From an uncultured Clostridia bacterium (GTDB lineage Bacteria; Bacillota; Clostridia; Oscillospirales; Acutalibacteraceae): DNA of 12,011 bases. The position numbers and the translations under genes were made by a program. The stretch is taken from the NCBI GenBank assembly GCA_937875885.1, contig CALEIO010000251.1, positions 1-12,011 of the forward strand, given 5' to 3'. Shown in pieces: positions 1-7,250 of this stretch (positions are counted from its first letter, which is position 1; every line of letters begins with the position of its first letter). The notes beneath the pieces are model-generated. The model saw only the letters and a list, made by a program, of their open reading frames with translations. It was not told the DNA's origin and made no database searches.

Positions 1-448
1 CGATAGCACGACCTAAAGCAACACGCTGACGCTGACCACCTGACAAAGCCTTTGGCTTACGCTCAAGAAGATGAGCAATATCAAGAATGCGAGCAGCTTC
101 TTCAACGCGGCGCTTGATTTCATCCTTCGGTGTTTTACGAAGTTTAAGACCAAAAGCCATGTTATCAAATACTGTCATATGTGGATAAAGTGCGTAGTTT
201 TGGAACACCATTGCGATGTCACGATCTTTAGGTGCTACGTCATTTACAAGGCGATCGCCGATGTAAACTTCACCGTCAGAAATTTCTTCAAGACCTGCTA
301 CCATACGGAGTGTTGTAGATTTACCGCAACCGGAAGGACCAACAAGAATAATAAACTCCTTATCCTCGATCTCCAGGTTAAAGTCTGTAACTGCAGTTAC
401 ACCGCCATCGTAAATTTTGTACACATGTTTAAGTGATACATTTGCCAT
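1..448 (-). CDS. ugpC: Sugar ABC transporter ATP-binding protein (UgpC/MsmK/MsmX type), partial: 3' end outside window
   Basis: This encodes the cytoplasmic ATPase subunit that powers carbohydrate ABC importers of the CUT1 type; in Gram-positive bacteria one such MsmX/MsmK ATPase often serves several sugar transporters (known for the family). 149 codons are visible. Seen: [11 protein letters not shown] start, Walker [10 protein letters not shown] at residues 37-45, Q-loop Gln83 in [13 protein letters not shown] (81-93), and the ABC signature LSGGQ at 135-139. Walker B and the regulatory C-terminal domain would lie beyond base 1, so the protein is about 40 percent complete. The ATG at 446-448 is preceded by GGAGG (minus strand, near 456-461) at good spacing. 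No permease or binding-protein gene lies upstream within the window, which fits a shared, separately transcribed ATPase. The exact sugar cannot be told from the sequence. Confidence 0.95.
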   Translation of the reverse strand, partial: MANVSLKHVYKIYDGGVTAVTDFNLEIEDKEFIILVGPSGCGKSTTLRMVAGLEEISDGEVYIGDRLVNDVAPKDRDIAMVFQNYALYPHMTVFDNMAFGLKLRKTPKDEIKRRVEEAARILDIAHLLERKPKALSGGQRQRVALGRAI

Positions 449-488
449 TTTTATAGACCTCCATATACTTTATATATATAGTATCAGA

Positions 489-510
489 TTATGTAGTTTA
501 ATCTACATAA
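489..510. promoter_or_regulatory. Perfect 8-base inverted repeat at the transcription start (candidate operator)
   Basis: TTATGTAG (489-496), six-base spacer, CTACATAA (503-510). It lies directly downstream of the -10 and overlaps the predicted start of the ABC ATPase transcript, a typical place for a repressor site. As RNA it would form a hairpin at the very 5' end, which is the alternative reading. No regulator family could be assigned from the sequence. Confidence 0.5.
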
Positions 511-511
511 T

Positions 512-540
512 AATATACCACGTTTTACCCGATTACACAA
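512..540 (-). promoter_or_regulatory. Sigma-A type promoter for the ABC ATPase gene
   Basis: On the minus strand TTGTGT (535-540) and TATATT (512-517) are separated by exactly 17 bases, with a TGG just before the -10. Transcription would start near 505, giving a leader of about 57 bases with a good Shine-Dalgarno. Both hexamers are near consensus, but the region is AT-rich, so chance is possible. Confidence 0.65.
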
Positions 541-584
541 TTAATGTTTTCACTAAATATTAATTCGATATTTTAGGTAAAACG
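521..584. repeat. Separated 9-base inverted repeat CGTTTTACC / GGTAAAACG
   Basis: CGTTTTACC occupies 521-529, inside the -35/-10 spacer of the ABC ATPase promoter, and its exact reverse complement GGTAAAACG occupies 576-584 upstream of the -35. The centres are 55 bases apart, about five helical turns. This could be a pair of regulator sites bridged by a loop; chance is also possible. Confidence 0.35.
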
Positions 585-751
585 AACATAAAGAAAAATT
601 ATAAACAAACGATGTCAATATTTTTTGTTCAATTCTTATATATACGGGTATTACTCTCGGCAAATCGCAATATAATGTATTTTTTCGCTGTTGATGCTTA
701 CCTCATTAAATCAGACTTCTCACCCGAGAAACACATATACATTTATAAACA
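541..751. other. Intergenic stretch without a recognised gene
   Basis: This AT-rich stretch lies between the HAD-Nudix gene and the ABC ATPase promoter. Apart from the upstream half of the inverted repeat at 576-584 and a weak five-base hairpin at 718-731 (TTCTC/GAGAA) without a following T-run, I see nothing. There is no convincing terminator for the HAD-Nudix gene, so its transcript may run into the ABC ATPase gene. Confidence 0.6.
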
Positions 752-1903
752 TCAGTCAGCAAAATCATTTGTCACAAAATGCTTGATTCCATCTGAAAGA
801 TTTACAAGTTCATCGGCAAAGAATTCGGGAAAGACCTTGTGATTTTTTAAGTCTTTCAAAGGCATCCAATGCATATATTCTCTGCCTGCCACACAGTAGC
901 TCACCTTGTCAATTGCAATCTTACCCATAGGCTTCATCAGAAAATAGAAAGAAACCTCGTGGAATCGCACACCTTTGCTAACTACAGAATCCTCAAAGAA
1001 ATTCTCGTGAACAAACACAAGTCTGTCCACTTCACACTCAAGGCCTGTTTCTTCAAAAACTTCACGCTTCAGCGCTTCTTCGGCACTCTCACCAAACTGA
1101 ACAGCACCACCAACACTGTAGTAGTAATCAGCCGCATCTGTCTTCGCAAGAAGCACACAGTCTTCTTCTATAATCACAGCTGCCGCACGAAACTGAAACC
1201 TTTCATTTTCCGAATCAAATCTGCAATCCCTGCGCTCAAGAGCCTGCTCACCAAAGAGCTTCTGCTCAAGCTGCACAGCACTGCCTGCAAACTCTACGGC
1301 GCCGGCTTCCATCATAGTCTCTTTTTTACCGTAACCATAGGTAACACCTATAAAATCCACTCCATTTGCCTTAGCACCCTTTGCATCAAAATGTGTGTCG
1401 CCTACCATTACTACCTTGTCGCCTTTTTCAGCACCCAGAGTCTCCATTGCGTAGGGAATTATATCTTCCTTCTCTCTTCTTCCGATTGTGTGGTCAGAGC
1501 CGCAAAGTGCATCCAGAATTTCTGTTATCCCAAGAAACTCACAGACTTTTCTTGCAGACACCTCATTTTTTGAGGTGCACACAGCAACCTTTGCATTACT
1601 TTTTCTGAGTCTTTCAAGCATATGGAGTGTACCATCAAAAAGGCTGTTTCTGGGTTCACCCTCTGTATCGTAAAAATCAAGATATATCTTCAGAGCTTCT
1701 TTGGCTTCTTCTTCAGAAAGTTTGCAGAGACCCTTGAAAGTTGTAATAAGCGGAGGTCCGATATACTTGCTGTAATCAGACAAATCAGGAACTTCTTTAT
1801 TCATTTTTCTCATTGCAAGCTCTATGCAGCGCTGTATTCCCGGAGCACTGGCAGAGAGCGTACCATCCAGGTCAAACAGTACATAATCGTAGATACAATT
1901 CAT
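752..1903 (-). CDS. HAD phosphatase (phosphoglycolate phosphatase-like) fused to a Nudix hydrolase
   Basis: One 383-residue protein carries two small-molecule phosphohydrolase domains. Residues 1-215 are a HAD-IA phosphatase: nucleophile motif DLDGTL (11-16, Asp11/Asp13), motif II CTSKN (109-113), a lysine near 145, and motif IV GDTHFD (168-173). Residues about 236-370 are a Nudix domain with a complete Nudix box at 266-288 (Gly266, Glu272, Arg280-Glu281, Glu284-Glu285, Gly287), so both active sites look intact. The HAD part resembles Gph/PpaX enzymes that act on phosphoglycolate, pyrophosphate or nucleotides; the Nudix part would cleave a nucleoside diphosphate-X bond. Substrates cannot be fixed from sequence. 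The ATG at 1901-1903 is preceded by GGTGA at a short distance. The frame crosses the domain boundary without a stop, so this is a true in-frame fusion. It is monocistronic or cotranscribed with the ABC ATPase gene downstream. Confidence 0.93.
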   Translation of the reverse strand: MNCIYDYVLFDLDGTLSASAPGIQRCIELAMRKMNKEVPDLSDYSKYIGPPLITTFKGLCKLSEEEAKEALKIYLDFYDTEGEPRNSLFDGTLHMLERLRKSNAKVAVCTSKNEVSARKVCEFLGITEILDALCGSDHTIGRREKEDIIPYAMETLGAEKGDKVVMVGDTHFDAKGAKANGVDFIGVTYGYGKKETMMEAGAVEFAGSAVQLEQKLFGEQALERRDCRFDSENERFQFRAAAVIIEEDCVLLAKTDAADYYYSVGGAVQFGESAEEALKREVFEETGLECEVDRLVFVHENFFEDSVVSKGVRFHEVSFYFLMKPMGKIAIDKVSYCVAGREYMHWMPLKDLKNHKVFPEFFADELVNLSDGIKHFVTNDFAD

Positions 1904-1928
1904 TTTTTCACCGTCTTTTATGATAGTC

Positions 1929-1957
1929 TTGTATATTTTCTTTTTTTATGATAATAT
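1929..1957 (+). promoter_or_regulatory. Sigma-A type promoter for the acyltransferase-ychF pair
   Basis: TTGTAT (1929-1934), 17-base spacer, TAATAT (1952-1957). Transcription would start near 1964, downstream of the ATG at 1948, which supports the TTG at 2014 as the true translation start of the following gene. Confidence 0.55.
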
Positions 1958-1959
1958 AT

Positions 1960-1988
1960 ATGTTAATACATTTTCCGGTATCTTTCAA
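1960..1988 (-). promoter_or_regulatory. Weak candidate promoter for the HAD-Nudix gene
   Basis: Minus-strand TTGAAA (1983-1988) and TAACAT (1960-1965) are 17 bases apart. The -35 is good but the -10 matches only four of six consensus bases. It would overlap the oppositely oriented promoter at 1929-1957. Confidence 0.3.
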
Positions 1989-2013
1989 TATTATTTTTGA
2001 AAAGGGTGGTAGA

Positions 2014-2769
2014 TTGAACTCCAAAGAGCGAATCCACGCTTTAGACGAAATACGTGGTTTCTGTGTGTTCTGCATGGTTTTTGACCACTGCTTATTCACC
2101 TATGGATATATGTTTGGCAACAAACTCTCCAGAGTATTGTTTGATTTCTTTGCTTACATCAGCCCCGGATTTGCCGCGGCTTTTGTACTCATCTGCGGCA
2201 TTTCCTGCACATTAAGCAGAAACAACCTCCTGCGAGGACTCCGAATCTGCGGTGCCGCATTGGCAGTATCTTTTGCATCTCTGATCATTATGCCTGATAT
2301 TCCCATAATCTTCGGAATTCTGCACCTGCTGGGTGCCTGCATACTGATTTATCATTTCACAGGGCGATTAACAGACAGAATCCCCACCTATATCGGCATC
2401 ATCATCTGCGCTGCGCTCTTTTTGTTCACATACAACACAGCATACGGATATCTGGGTATGGGATCCATTAAAATCCCTCTCCCCACCGAACTTTACACAA
2501 GCAACAATCTGATGCTTCTGGGATTCATATCCCCTTCTGTTGCATACTCCGACTACTTTCCTTTGCTGCCCTGGCTTTTCGCATTCTATGCAGGAATCTT
2601 CGCAGGAAGATTTGCAAAAGAAAACAAACTGCCAAAAGGTATGTACAAATCAAGAATCCCTTTCTTATCATTACTGGGAAAGAACGCATTCTTTGTATAT
2701 CTTATCCACCAGCCACTGGCTTGGGGAGTATTTTATATTATCGCATTAATTGGAGGTAACTCAATATGA
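2014..2769 (+). CDS. DUF1624 / YeiB-like membrane acyltransferase (heparan-alpha-glucosaminide N-acetyltransferase-like)
   Basis: A 251-residue polytopic membrane protein of the DUF1624 (HGSNAT catalytic-like) family. Family-type motifs are visible in order: LDEIRGF...FDH at residues 10-25, FGILHLLG at 100-107, DYFPLLPW at 180-187, and LGKNAFFVYLIHQP at 221-234. About seven hydrophobic segments are present. Related eukaryotic proteins transfer an acetyl group across a membrane to a sugar amine; the bacterial acceptor is unknown, probably an envelope glycan (inference). I chose TTG at 2014 because GGGTGG (2004-2009) precedes it closely, the family motif begins soon after, and the predicted transcript starts after the alternative ATG at 1948. 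The stop overlaps the ychF start as ATGA, indicating translational coupling. Confidence 0.85.
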   Translation: MNSKERIHALDEIRGFCVFCMVFDHCLFTYGYMFGNKLSRVLFDFFAYISPGFAAAFVLICGISCTLSRNNLLRGLRICGAALAVSFASLIIMPDIPIIFGILHLLGACILIYHFTGRLTDRIPTYIGIIICAALFLFTYNTAYGYLGMGSIKIPLPTELYTSNNLMLLGFISPSVAYSDYFPLLPWLFAFYAGIFAGRFAKENKLPKGMYKSRIPFLSLLGKNAFFVYLIHQPLAWGVFYIIALIGGNSI

Positions 2770-3860
2770 AATTAGGTATTGTAGGTCTGCCTAACGTAGG
2801 CAAAAGTACACTTTTCAATGCAATCACAAATGCAGGTGCACAGTCTGCAAACTATCCTTTCTGCACAATCGAGCCCAACGTAGGTGTTGTAGCTGTTCCC
2901 GACAAGCGTCTGGACAAACTTGCAGAAATGTACGATCCCGATAAATACACCCCTGCAACAATCGAATTTGTAGACATTGCAGGTCTTGTAAAGGGTGCAT
3001 CAAAGGGCGAAGGTCTGGGCAACAAGTTCCTTTCCAACATCCGTGAGTGCGACGCTATCGTTCACGTTGTACGTTGCTTTGAAGATGACGACATTATCCA
3101 CGTTGAGGGTAGTGTCGATCCCATCCGTGATATCGAAACAATCGATCTGGAGCTTATCCTTGCTGACGCTGAAATGATTCAGCGCAGAATTGACAAAGCA
3201 CAGAAAATGCTCAAGGGCGACAAGAAGTATCAGGTAGAAGTTGATTTCTTCAAAAGAGTTCTTGCAGAGCTCAATGAAGGTCACTCTGCCCGTTCAGTAG
3301 AATGCACAGAAGAAGAGGCTGCTCTGCTCTCCAGCGCAGCTCTGCTCACAAACAAGCCCATCATCTACGCTGCAAATATGAGCGAAGCTGACTTTGCAAA
3401 CGGCATCGAGAACAACGAAGGCCTCAAGAAAGTTCGCGAGATTGCTGCTATTGAGCACGCTGCAGTGCTTCCCATCTGCGCAAGCACAGAGGCTGACATT
3501 GCAGAGATGGACTATGAAGACAAGATTATGTTCCTTGCAGAATTAGGTCTTGAGCAGTCCGGTCTGGACAGACTCATCAACGAATGCTACACATTGCTTG
3601 GACTTATCTCCTACCTTACAGCAGGTAAGCAGGAAGTTCGTGCCTGGACAATCAAGAACGGCACAAAAGCTCCCGGTGCAGCAGGTAAGATACATACAGA
3701 CTTTGAGCGTGGTTTCATCCGTGCAGAGGTTATTGCTTATGAAGATCTTATTGCTTGCGGCTCTATGGCAGCAGCAAAAGAAAAAGGCCTTGTTCGCAGC
3801 GAAGGAAAAGAATACGTTATGAAAGACGGCGACGTTGTACTCTTCCGCTTCAACGTATAA
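2766..3860 (+). CDS. ychF: Redox-regulated ATPase / Obg-type P-loop NTPase YchF (OLA1 family)
   Basis: A full-length 364-residue YchF, a cytoplasmic ribosome-associated P-loop NTPase that in characterised members prefers ATP and influences stress responses and translation. Seen: G1 GLPNVGKST (7-15), the [11 protein letters not shown] segment (30-40), G3 DIAGL (70-74), the family helix [17 protein letters not shown] (82-98), the His of IIHVEG (112), and NMSE (204-207) in place of the usual NKxD, which is the family hallmark explaining relaxed base specificity. The C-terminal TGS domain begins near 281 and ends with [17 protein letters not shown] near 2752-2756 sits about nine bases before the ATG. 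The gene overlaps the membrane acyltransferase by four bases and is followed by a strong terminator. Confidence 0.98.
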   Translation: MKLGIVGLPNVGKSTLFNAITNAGAQSANYPFCTIEPNVGVVAVPDKRLDKLAEMYDPDKYTPATIEFVDIAGLVKGASKGEGLGNKFLSNIRECDAIVHVVRCFEDDDIIHVEGSVDPIRDIETIDLELILADAEMIQRRIDKAQKMLKGDKKYQVEVDFFKRVLAELNEGHSARSVECTEEEAALLSSAALLTNKPIIYAANMSEADFANGIENNEGLKKVREIAAIEHAAVLPICASTEADIAEMDYEDKIMFLAELGLEQSGLDRLINECYTLLGLISYLTAGKQEVRAWTIKNGTKAPGAAGKIHTDFERGFIRAEVIAYEDLIACGSMAAAKEKGLVRSEGKEYVMKDGDVVLFRFNV

Positions 3861-3890
3861 TTTACTTTCTGAAAAACAAAACAACAAACA

Positions 3891-3924
3891 AAAGAGCGTG
3901 CAGAAAATACTGCACGCTCTTTTT
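3891..3924 (+). terminator. Rho-independent terminator of ychF
   Basis: A 13-base perfect stem, AAAGAGCGTGCAG (3891-3903) with CTGCACGCTCTTT (3910-3922), a six-base AAAATA loop, and a T-run to 3924. It lies 31 bases after the ychF stop. Confidence 0.95.
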
Positions 3925-3960
3925 GCATCTGATTTTGAGTCTGACAAAATAATCAGGAAT

Positions 3961-3987
3961 AAAAAAACGACCACCCTATTGGGTGGT
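3961..3987 (-). terminator. Rho-independent terminator of the 5S rRNA gene
   Basis: On the minus strand ACCACCC (3981-3987) and GGGTGGT (3970-3976) form a seven-base stem around a four-base loop, followed by a run of seven T residues (3961-3967 on the plus strand as A). It begins about nine bases after the mature 5S 3' end. Confidence 0.92.
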
Positions 3988-3996
3988 AGCTTTAAG

Positions 3997-4113
<117 letters not shown>

Positions 4114-4124
4114 TATTCAATTGC

Positions 4125-4140
4125 GTTGCCTTGGAGCAAC
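4125..4140 (-). other. Short hairpin at the 5' end of the pre-5S transcript
   Basis: GTTGC (minus, from 4140) and GCAAC (to 4125) flank a six-base loop. Given the promoter at 4147-4175, the hairpin sits within the first bases of the precursor and may protect the 5' end or guide maturation. It is short and may be incidental. Confidence 0.4.
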
Positions 4141-4146
4141 TCGTTT

Positions 4147-4175
4147 ATTATATCATCACATTTTATAAAATACAA
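4147..4175 (-). promoter_or_regulatory. Strong promoter of the solitary 5S rRNA gene
   Basis: Minus-strand TTGTAT (4170-4175), 17-base spacer, perfect TATAAT (4147-4152), with an A/T-rich run upstream (about 4176-4200) like an UP element. The start would be near 4140, about 27 bases before mature 5S. Confidence 0.75.
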
Positions 4176-4242
4176 GTGTTTTTTTCAAAAACTTGCAAAA
4201 AGCCAAAGAATGACTATACTTTCTTATTATTTTTCTTTATAT

Positions 4243-4271
4243 TTGACTATTAGAGAAACAAATAGTATAAT
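4243..4271 (+). promoter_or_regulatory. Strong promoter of the binding-protein lipoprotein gene
   Basis: TTGACT (4243-4248), 17-base spacer, TATAAT (4266-4271). The predicted start is near 4278, leaving a leader of about 65 bases. It is divergent from the 5S promoter. Confidence 0.8.
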
Positions 4272-4279
4272 GATACTAT
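4262..4279. promoter_or_regulatory. Inverted repeat covering the -10 box (candidate operator)
   Basis: ATAGTAT (4262-4268), four-base spacer AATG, ATACTAT (4273-4279), a perfect seven-base palindrome overlapping the -10 and start point of the lipoprotein promoter. Its position would let a bound protein block RNA polymerase. It does not match a regulator consensus that I can name. Confidence 0.45.
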
Positions 4280-4343
4280 ATATATTGTATTATGCGAAAA
4301 ATATCGATTTTATACACAAAATAACGAATTCGGAGGTATATTT

Positions 4344-5912
4344 ATGAAAAAACGACTTTTAGCAATAATCCTTTCCATCCTTGTGGTGGTAGCAACCGTA
4401 TTCACTCTGGGAGGTTGCTCATCCAAAGACAGCAATTATCCCGTAACTGTAGGTCAGACAAAAATTGCTAAAAAGCCCGAAAAAATTGCTGTACTTTCAG
4501 ATAATCTTGCAGATATCATCTACTATATGGGCTTCAGTACACAGATTTGTGCAATCAGCGACTCCTGCACCCAGGAAGAGCTCACCAAATATATCGACTC
4601 TGTAGGCAGCGAAACCGCTCCCGATATTGATGGTCTTGTACGTTGCGGTGCAAAATATGTACTCACAGACACTCCCCTCTCCGAAACCGTTAAGAACAAG
4701 CTCAATGATCACGATATAACTGTTCTTAACTTTATGGAGCCCTCCAATGCAGCTCAGCTCAAGACTCTCTACAACACAATAGGCACAATCTTCGACGGCA
4801 ATCCCGATGGTCAGGCCACTGCAGCCGAGGCATACAACCGACTTATTACAACCATTGAACAGGCAGAGAAAGAGGTTGAGGGTTCAAGCGTTGTCAAGCT
4901 GGTTTGTTATCTATATCTTGACGAAAATAACAATCTTTGCTCATACAACAGCTCAACCTGCGAGGGTATGATTCTTGATTATGTAAGCGCTACCAACGTG
5001 GCTACAAACTTCATCGACGAAAAGGTTGACGAAAACATTCTCCGACTTTCAAACCCCGATTATGTATTCTATGACAACGAAGCAGTGCTCAACCACATCA
5101 AAGCAAACAGCACACTTTCTTCAATGAATGCAATCAAGAACAATAACACATTCATTCTTCCCAAAACAGCTCTTCAGCGTTTAGGCGGAAGTATGATTGC
5201 TACCCAGAGTTTCATCATCTCAAAAATGTATCCTACCAGCATTTCCGATACAACAAAGGGCGAATCCTACGCTGAACAGTACGGAATTACTCTCAGCGAA
5301 TCTCTTTCCTATGCAGCAGGTGACGATAACGAAGATATCAAAGCAATTCAGAAAAGACTTATGGATTTAGGTTACCTTGTCCTCGACAATGGTGACGAAG
5401 CTACTACATATTTCGGCGGAAAGACAGAATCAGCTCTTAAGAGTTTCCAGACTGCAAACGGTATAGAAGCTACAGGTGTTGCAGACAAGGCAACTCTGGA
5501 AATCCTCTTCCTTTCCACTACACTTTCAGTTTCAGGTCAGACAGTTGCTCCCAGCAGAAGTGACGCTCCCACAACAGAGCCTGAAGAAAACCAGCCCGAA
5601 ACCTCTCCCACTCAGGACTCAACAACACCTCAGAGCGGCACAGACACAAGCGGTTACAACATCAATCTTTCATCTTCAAAATCCTACAGCGCAGGCGATG
5701 AGCACGCAGATATCGCTGTTATTCAGGAAAGGCTCGAAGAGCTCCTCTACATTTCCTTCTCCGAAGGTGATTCTTACACCAACTACTTCGGACCCGGCAC
5801 AGAAAGAGCAATCACTCGTTTCCAGGAAAGCAACGGACTTTCCGCTACAGGTGAAGCTGACTACGAAACATTGAAGCTTCTCTTCAGTGCTGACGCAAAA
5901 CAGCCTAACTAA
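4344..5912 (+). CDS. Lipoprotein: iron/cobalamin-type ABC substrate-binding domain plus two peptidoglycan-binding domains
   Basis: A 522-residue exported lipoprotein. Residues 1-25 form a lipoprotein signal with lipobox LGGC and lipidated Cys25. Residues about 46-300 resemble the BtuF/FhuD-type periplasmic-binding fold (Peripla_BP_2): KKPEKIAVLSDNLADIIYYMG opening, a DIDGLVRCGAKYVL strand-helix, and a second lobe with NPDYVFYDN and a late MNAIKNNNTFILP. Two PG_binding_1-type repeats follow, at about 322-392 and 446-515, each with an aligned AGD..DI..IQ.RL start, a YFG.GTE.A...FQ..NG core and an ATG.AD..TL ending. A Pro/Thr/Ser/Glu-rich linker (about 400-440) separates them. Start supported by GGAGG at 4332-4336. 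The gene stands alone with its own promoter and terminator; no permease or ATPase is adjacent, so a wall-anchored sensor or scavenger is as likely as a transport subunit (inference). Confidence 0.9.
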   Translation: MKKRLLAIILSILVVVATVFTLGGCSSKDSNYPVTVGQTKIAKKPEKIAVLSDNLADIIYYMGFSTQICAISDSCTQEELTKYIDSVGSETAPDIDGLVRCGAKYVLTDTPLSETVKNKLNDHDITVLNFMEPSNAAQLKTLYNTIGTIFDGNPDGQATAAEAYNRLITTIEQAEKEVEGSSVVKLVCYLYLDENNNLCSYNSSTCEGMILDYVSATNVATNFIDEKVDENILRLSNPDYVFYDNEAVLNHIKANSTLSSMNAIKNNNTFILPKTALQRLGGSMIATQSFIISKMYPTSISDTTKGESYAEQYGITLSESLSYAAGDDNEDIKAIQKRLMDLGYLVLDNGDEATTYFGGKTESALKSFQTANGIEATGVADKATLEILFLSTTLSVSGQTVAPSRSDAPTTEPEENQPETSPTQDSTTPQSGTDTSGYNINLSSSKSYSAGDEHADIAVIQERLEELLYISFSEGDSYTNYFGPGTERAITRFQESNGLSATGEADYETLKLLFSADAKQPN

Positions 5913-5931
5913 AACTAAAAATCAACAAACC

Positions 5932-5965
5932 AAAAACGTCGCAGATTAATTTCTGCGACGTTTTT
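5932..5965. terminator. Bidirectional terminator between two convergent lipoprotein genes
   Basis: A 14-base perfect stem, AAAAACGTCGCAGA (5932-5945) and TCTGCGACGTTTTT (5952-5965), with a TTAATT loop. T-runs are present on both strands, so it can stop both the gene ending at 5912 and the minus-strand gene ending at 5985. Confidence 0.95.
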
Positions 5966-5984
5966 ATATTGCTGTAGATTTTAT

Positions 5985-7205
5985 TTAATTGTTTTCCATA
6001 ATCTCATTATAATGAGCCTGGGACACCACGTGAACGTTTCTGTCCACTCGACCTGTTCTGCCCATTGCATCAGTAAACAAATAAGTTATAACGTAAGTGC
6101 CCTTTCGTGTACAAACCACTTTACCGTCAACTTTGATTCCATCTTCAAATCTGTTTCCGCAGGAATCGTACGCTACCACACCTTCGTAAGCATCGAAAGT
6201 TGTGTTTACAATGATATAGGTATCTTCAACGCCCTCAAACACAGGCATCATCTTATTGTAAGGATTCTTTTCATTAGAATCGGTAGGATCCCAATTCTGA
6301 TACTTTGCGTCTTTAGGAATTCTCATAGGATCAGGCACATCTAAAGGATCACTTTTATTTTCATTGTTGGCTAATTTTACTAGTGTACCCTCAACACAGT
6401 TTTCATATATCCACTTTGCATCATCCACAGAGAATCTGATTTCTCCGGATGTGTAAGCTATTCCGAGTTTATTGTACTCTGAAGCAATAAGAGAAGATGC
6501 GCTCTGGGCTTTGTAAGCAGTTGAAGAAAGAGCCAGACCTCCGTCATTGTTAGCAAAAACTGAATAATACTGATAGAACTTGCCATCATCAGAAGCATGC
6601 CATCTTGATTTTTCTGTAATTACATAAGAGCCAAGCTCTGAGCTTTCGCCCTTACCTACAGAACAAACCATTGACCTTACCGCTTTATTGTAAACACCAG
6701 AATTGTTATAGGTATAAACAGTTGCACATCCTGTATTCACATTAATAAGCATTGCATAGGGATTAGCTGAAATATTCAGCACAATATTCTGCTGAACAGA
6801 ATCTTCATTGCTAGTATATGCAGTTGAGTGAGAAAGAGCCTCTGATTTTCCCTTTACTACAGTTATGTGATATGTCAATGAAGCTGACTTTGCACGAACA
6901 GTGATTGTTGTTTTACCGGGAGATATGCCATCTACTCTGCCGCTGCTGTCAACCGTTGCAATCTCCGGGTCTGCTGAATACCACTTGAGAGCGTATTCAT
7001 AGTCAAACTTAATATTAACAGGCAACCAGGTATATTCGCCCACCTTAAGTTTTTCCTGATAATCACCCTGGCTGAAACCCATTGCCAATGCTTCATCGTC
7101 ACTTGAGATTACCACAGGGTCAGGCAGATAAACTGCACAGCCACACAATTGCATTATAATTAATATAAGCAATATAAATGCTGAAAGCTTTTTTATTTTG
7201 CTCAT
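5985..7205 (-). CDS. Lipoprotein with Big_2 domain and degenerate L,D-transpeptidase (YkuD-like) domain
   Basis: A 406-residue exported protein. The signal has a hydrophobic core and LCGC, lipidated Cys23. Residues about 50-117 form a Big_2 Ig-like domain (WYSADPEIATVDSSGRVDG, then PGKTTITV). Residues about 141-280 align by eye with clostridial YkuD L,D-transpeptidases: a CSVGKG strand (181-186), LGSYVITEKSRWH (191-203), EYNKLG (243-248), then IRFSVDDAKWIYENC (256-270). At the active site the family S-x-G-C-[VI]-R becomes T-S-G-E-I-R: the catalytic Cys is Glu255, and the family His is Ser227, while Arg257 stays. It is probably not an active transpeptidase. A tail WDPTDSNEKNPY and a DUF5011/HYR-like Ig domain (about 320-396) follow. 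The start at 7205 has AGGAGG seven bases upstream; an upstream in-frame ATG at 7262 lacks one. Confidence 0.88.
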   Translation of the reverse strand: MSKIKKLSAFILLILIIMQLCGCAVYLPDPVVISSDDEALAMGFSQGDYQEKLKVGEYTWLPVNIKFDYEYALKWYSADPEIATVDSSGRVDGISPGKTTITVRAKSASLTYHITVVKGKSEALSHSTAYTSNEDSVQQNIVLNISANPYAMLINVNTGCATVYTYNNSGVYNKAVRSMVCSVGKGESSELGSYVITEKSRWHASDDGKFYQYYSVFANNDGGLALSSTAYKAQSASSLIASEYNKLGIAYTSGEIRFSVDDAKWIYENCVEGTLVKLANNENKSDPLDVPDPMRIPKDAKYQNWDPTDSNEKNPYNKMMPVFEGVEDTYIIVNTTFDAYEGVVAYDSCGNRFEDGIKVDGKVVCTRKGTYVITYLFTDAMGRTGRVDRNVHVVSQAHYNEIMENN

Positions 7206-7250
7206 AGTATTTCCTCCTCGCTTTTGCCAAAACAGAAAATATATATAATC

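Noticed and set aside
590..618. Minus-strand TTGACA (613-618) with TATAAT (598-603) as a second ABC ATPase promoter
   Set aside because: The spacing is only nine bases, and no other -10 fits the -35.
718..731. Hairpin TTCTC/GAGAA as terminator of the HAD-Nudix gene
   Set aside because: The stem is five bases and no T-run follows on the minus strand.
612..842. A 76-codon plus-strand frame in the intergenic stretch running into the HAD-Nudix 3' end
   Set aside because: No ribosome site, no family features, and its second half is antisense to real coding sequence.
869..1573. A 234-codon plus-strand open frame opposite the HAD-Nudix gene
   Set aside because: It is wholly antisense to a gene with complete HAD and Nudix motifs, has no recognisable motif and no ribosome site; it is a shadow frame.
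1948..2013. ATG at 1948 as start of the acyltransferase
   Set aside because: It lies upstream of the predicted transcription start and has no ribosome site; TTG at 2014 has one at correct spacing and the family motif begins just after.
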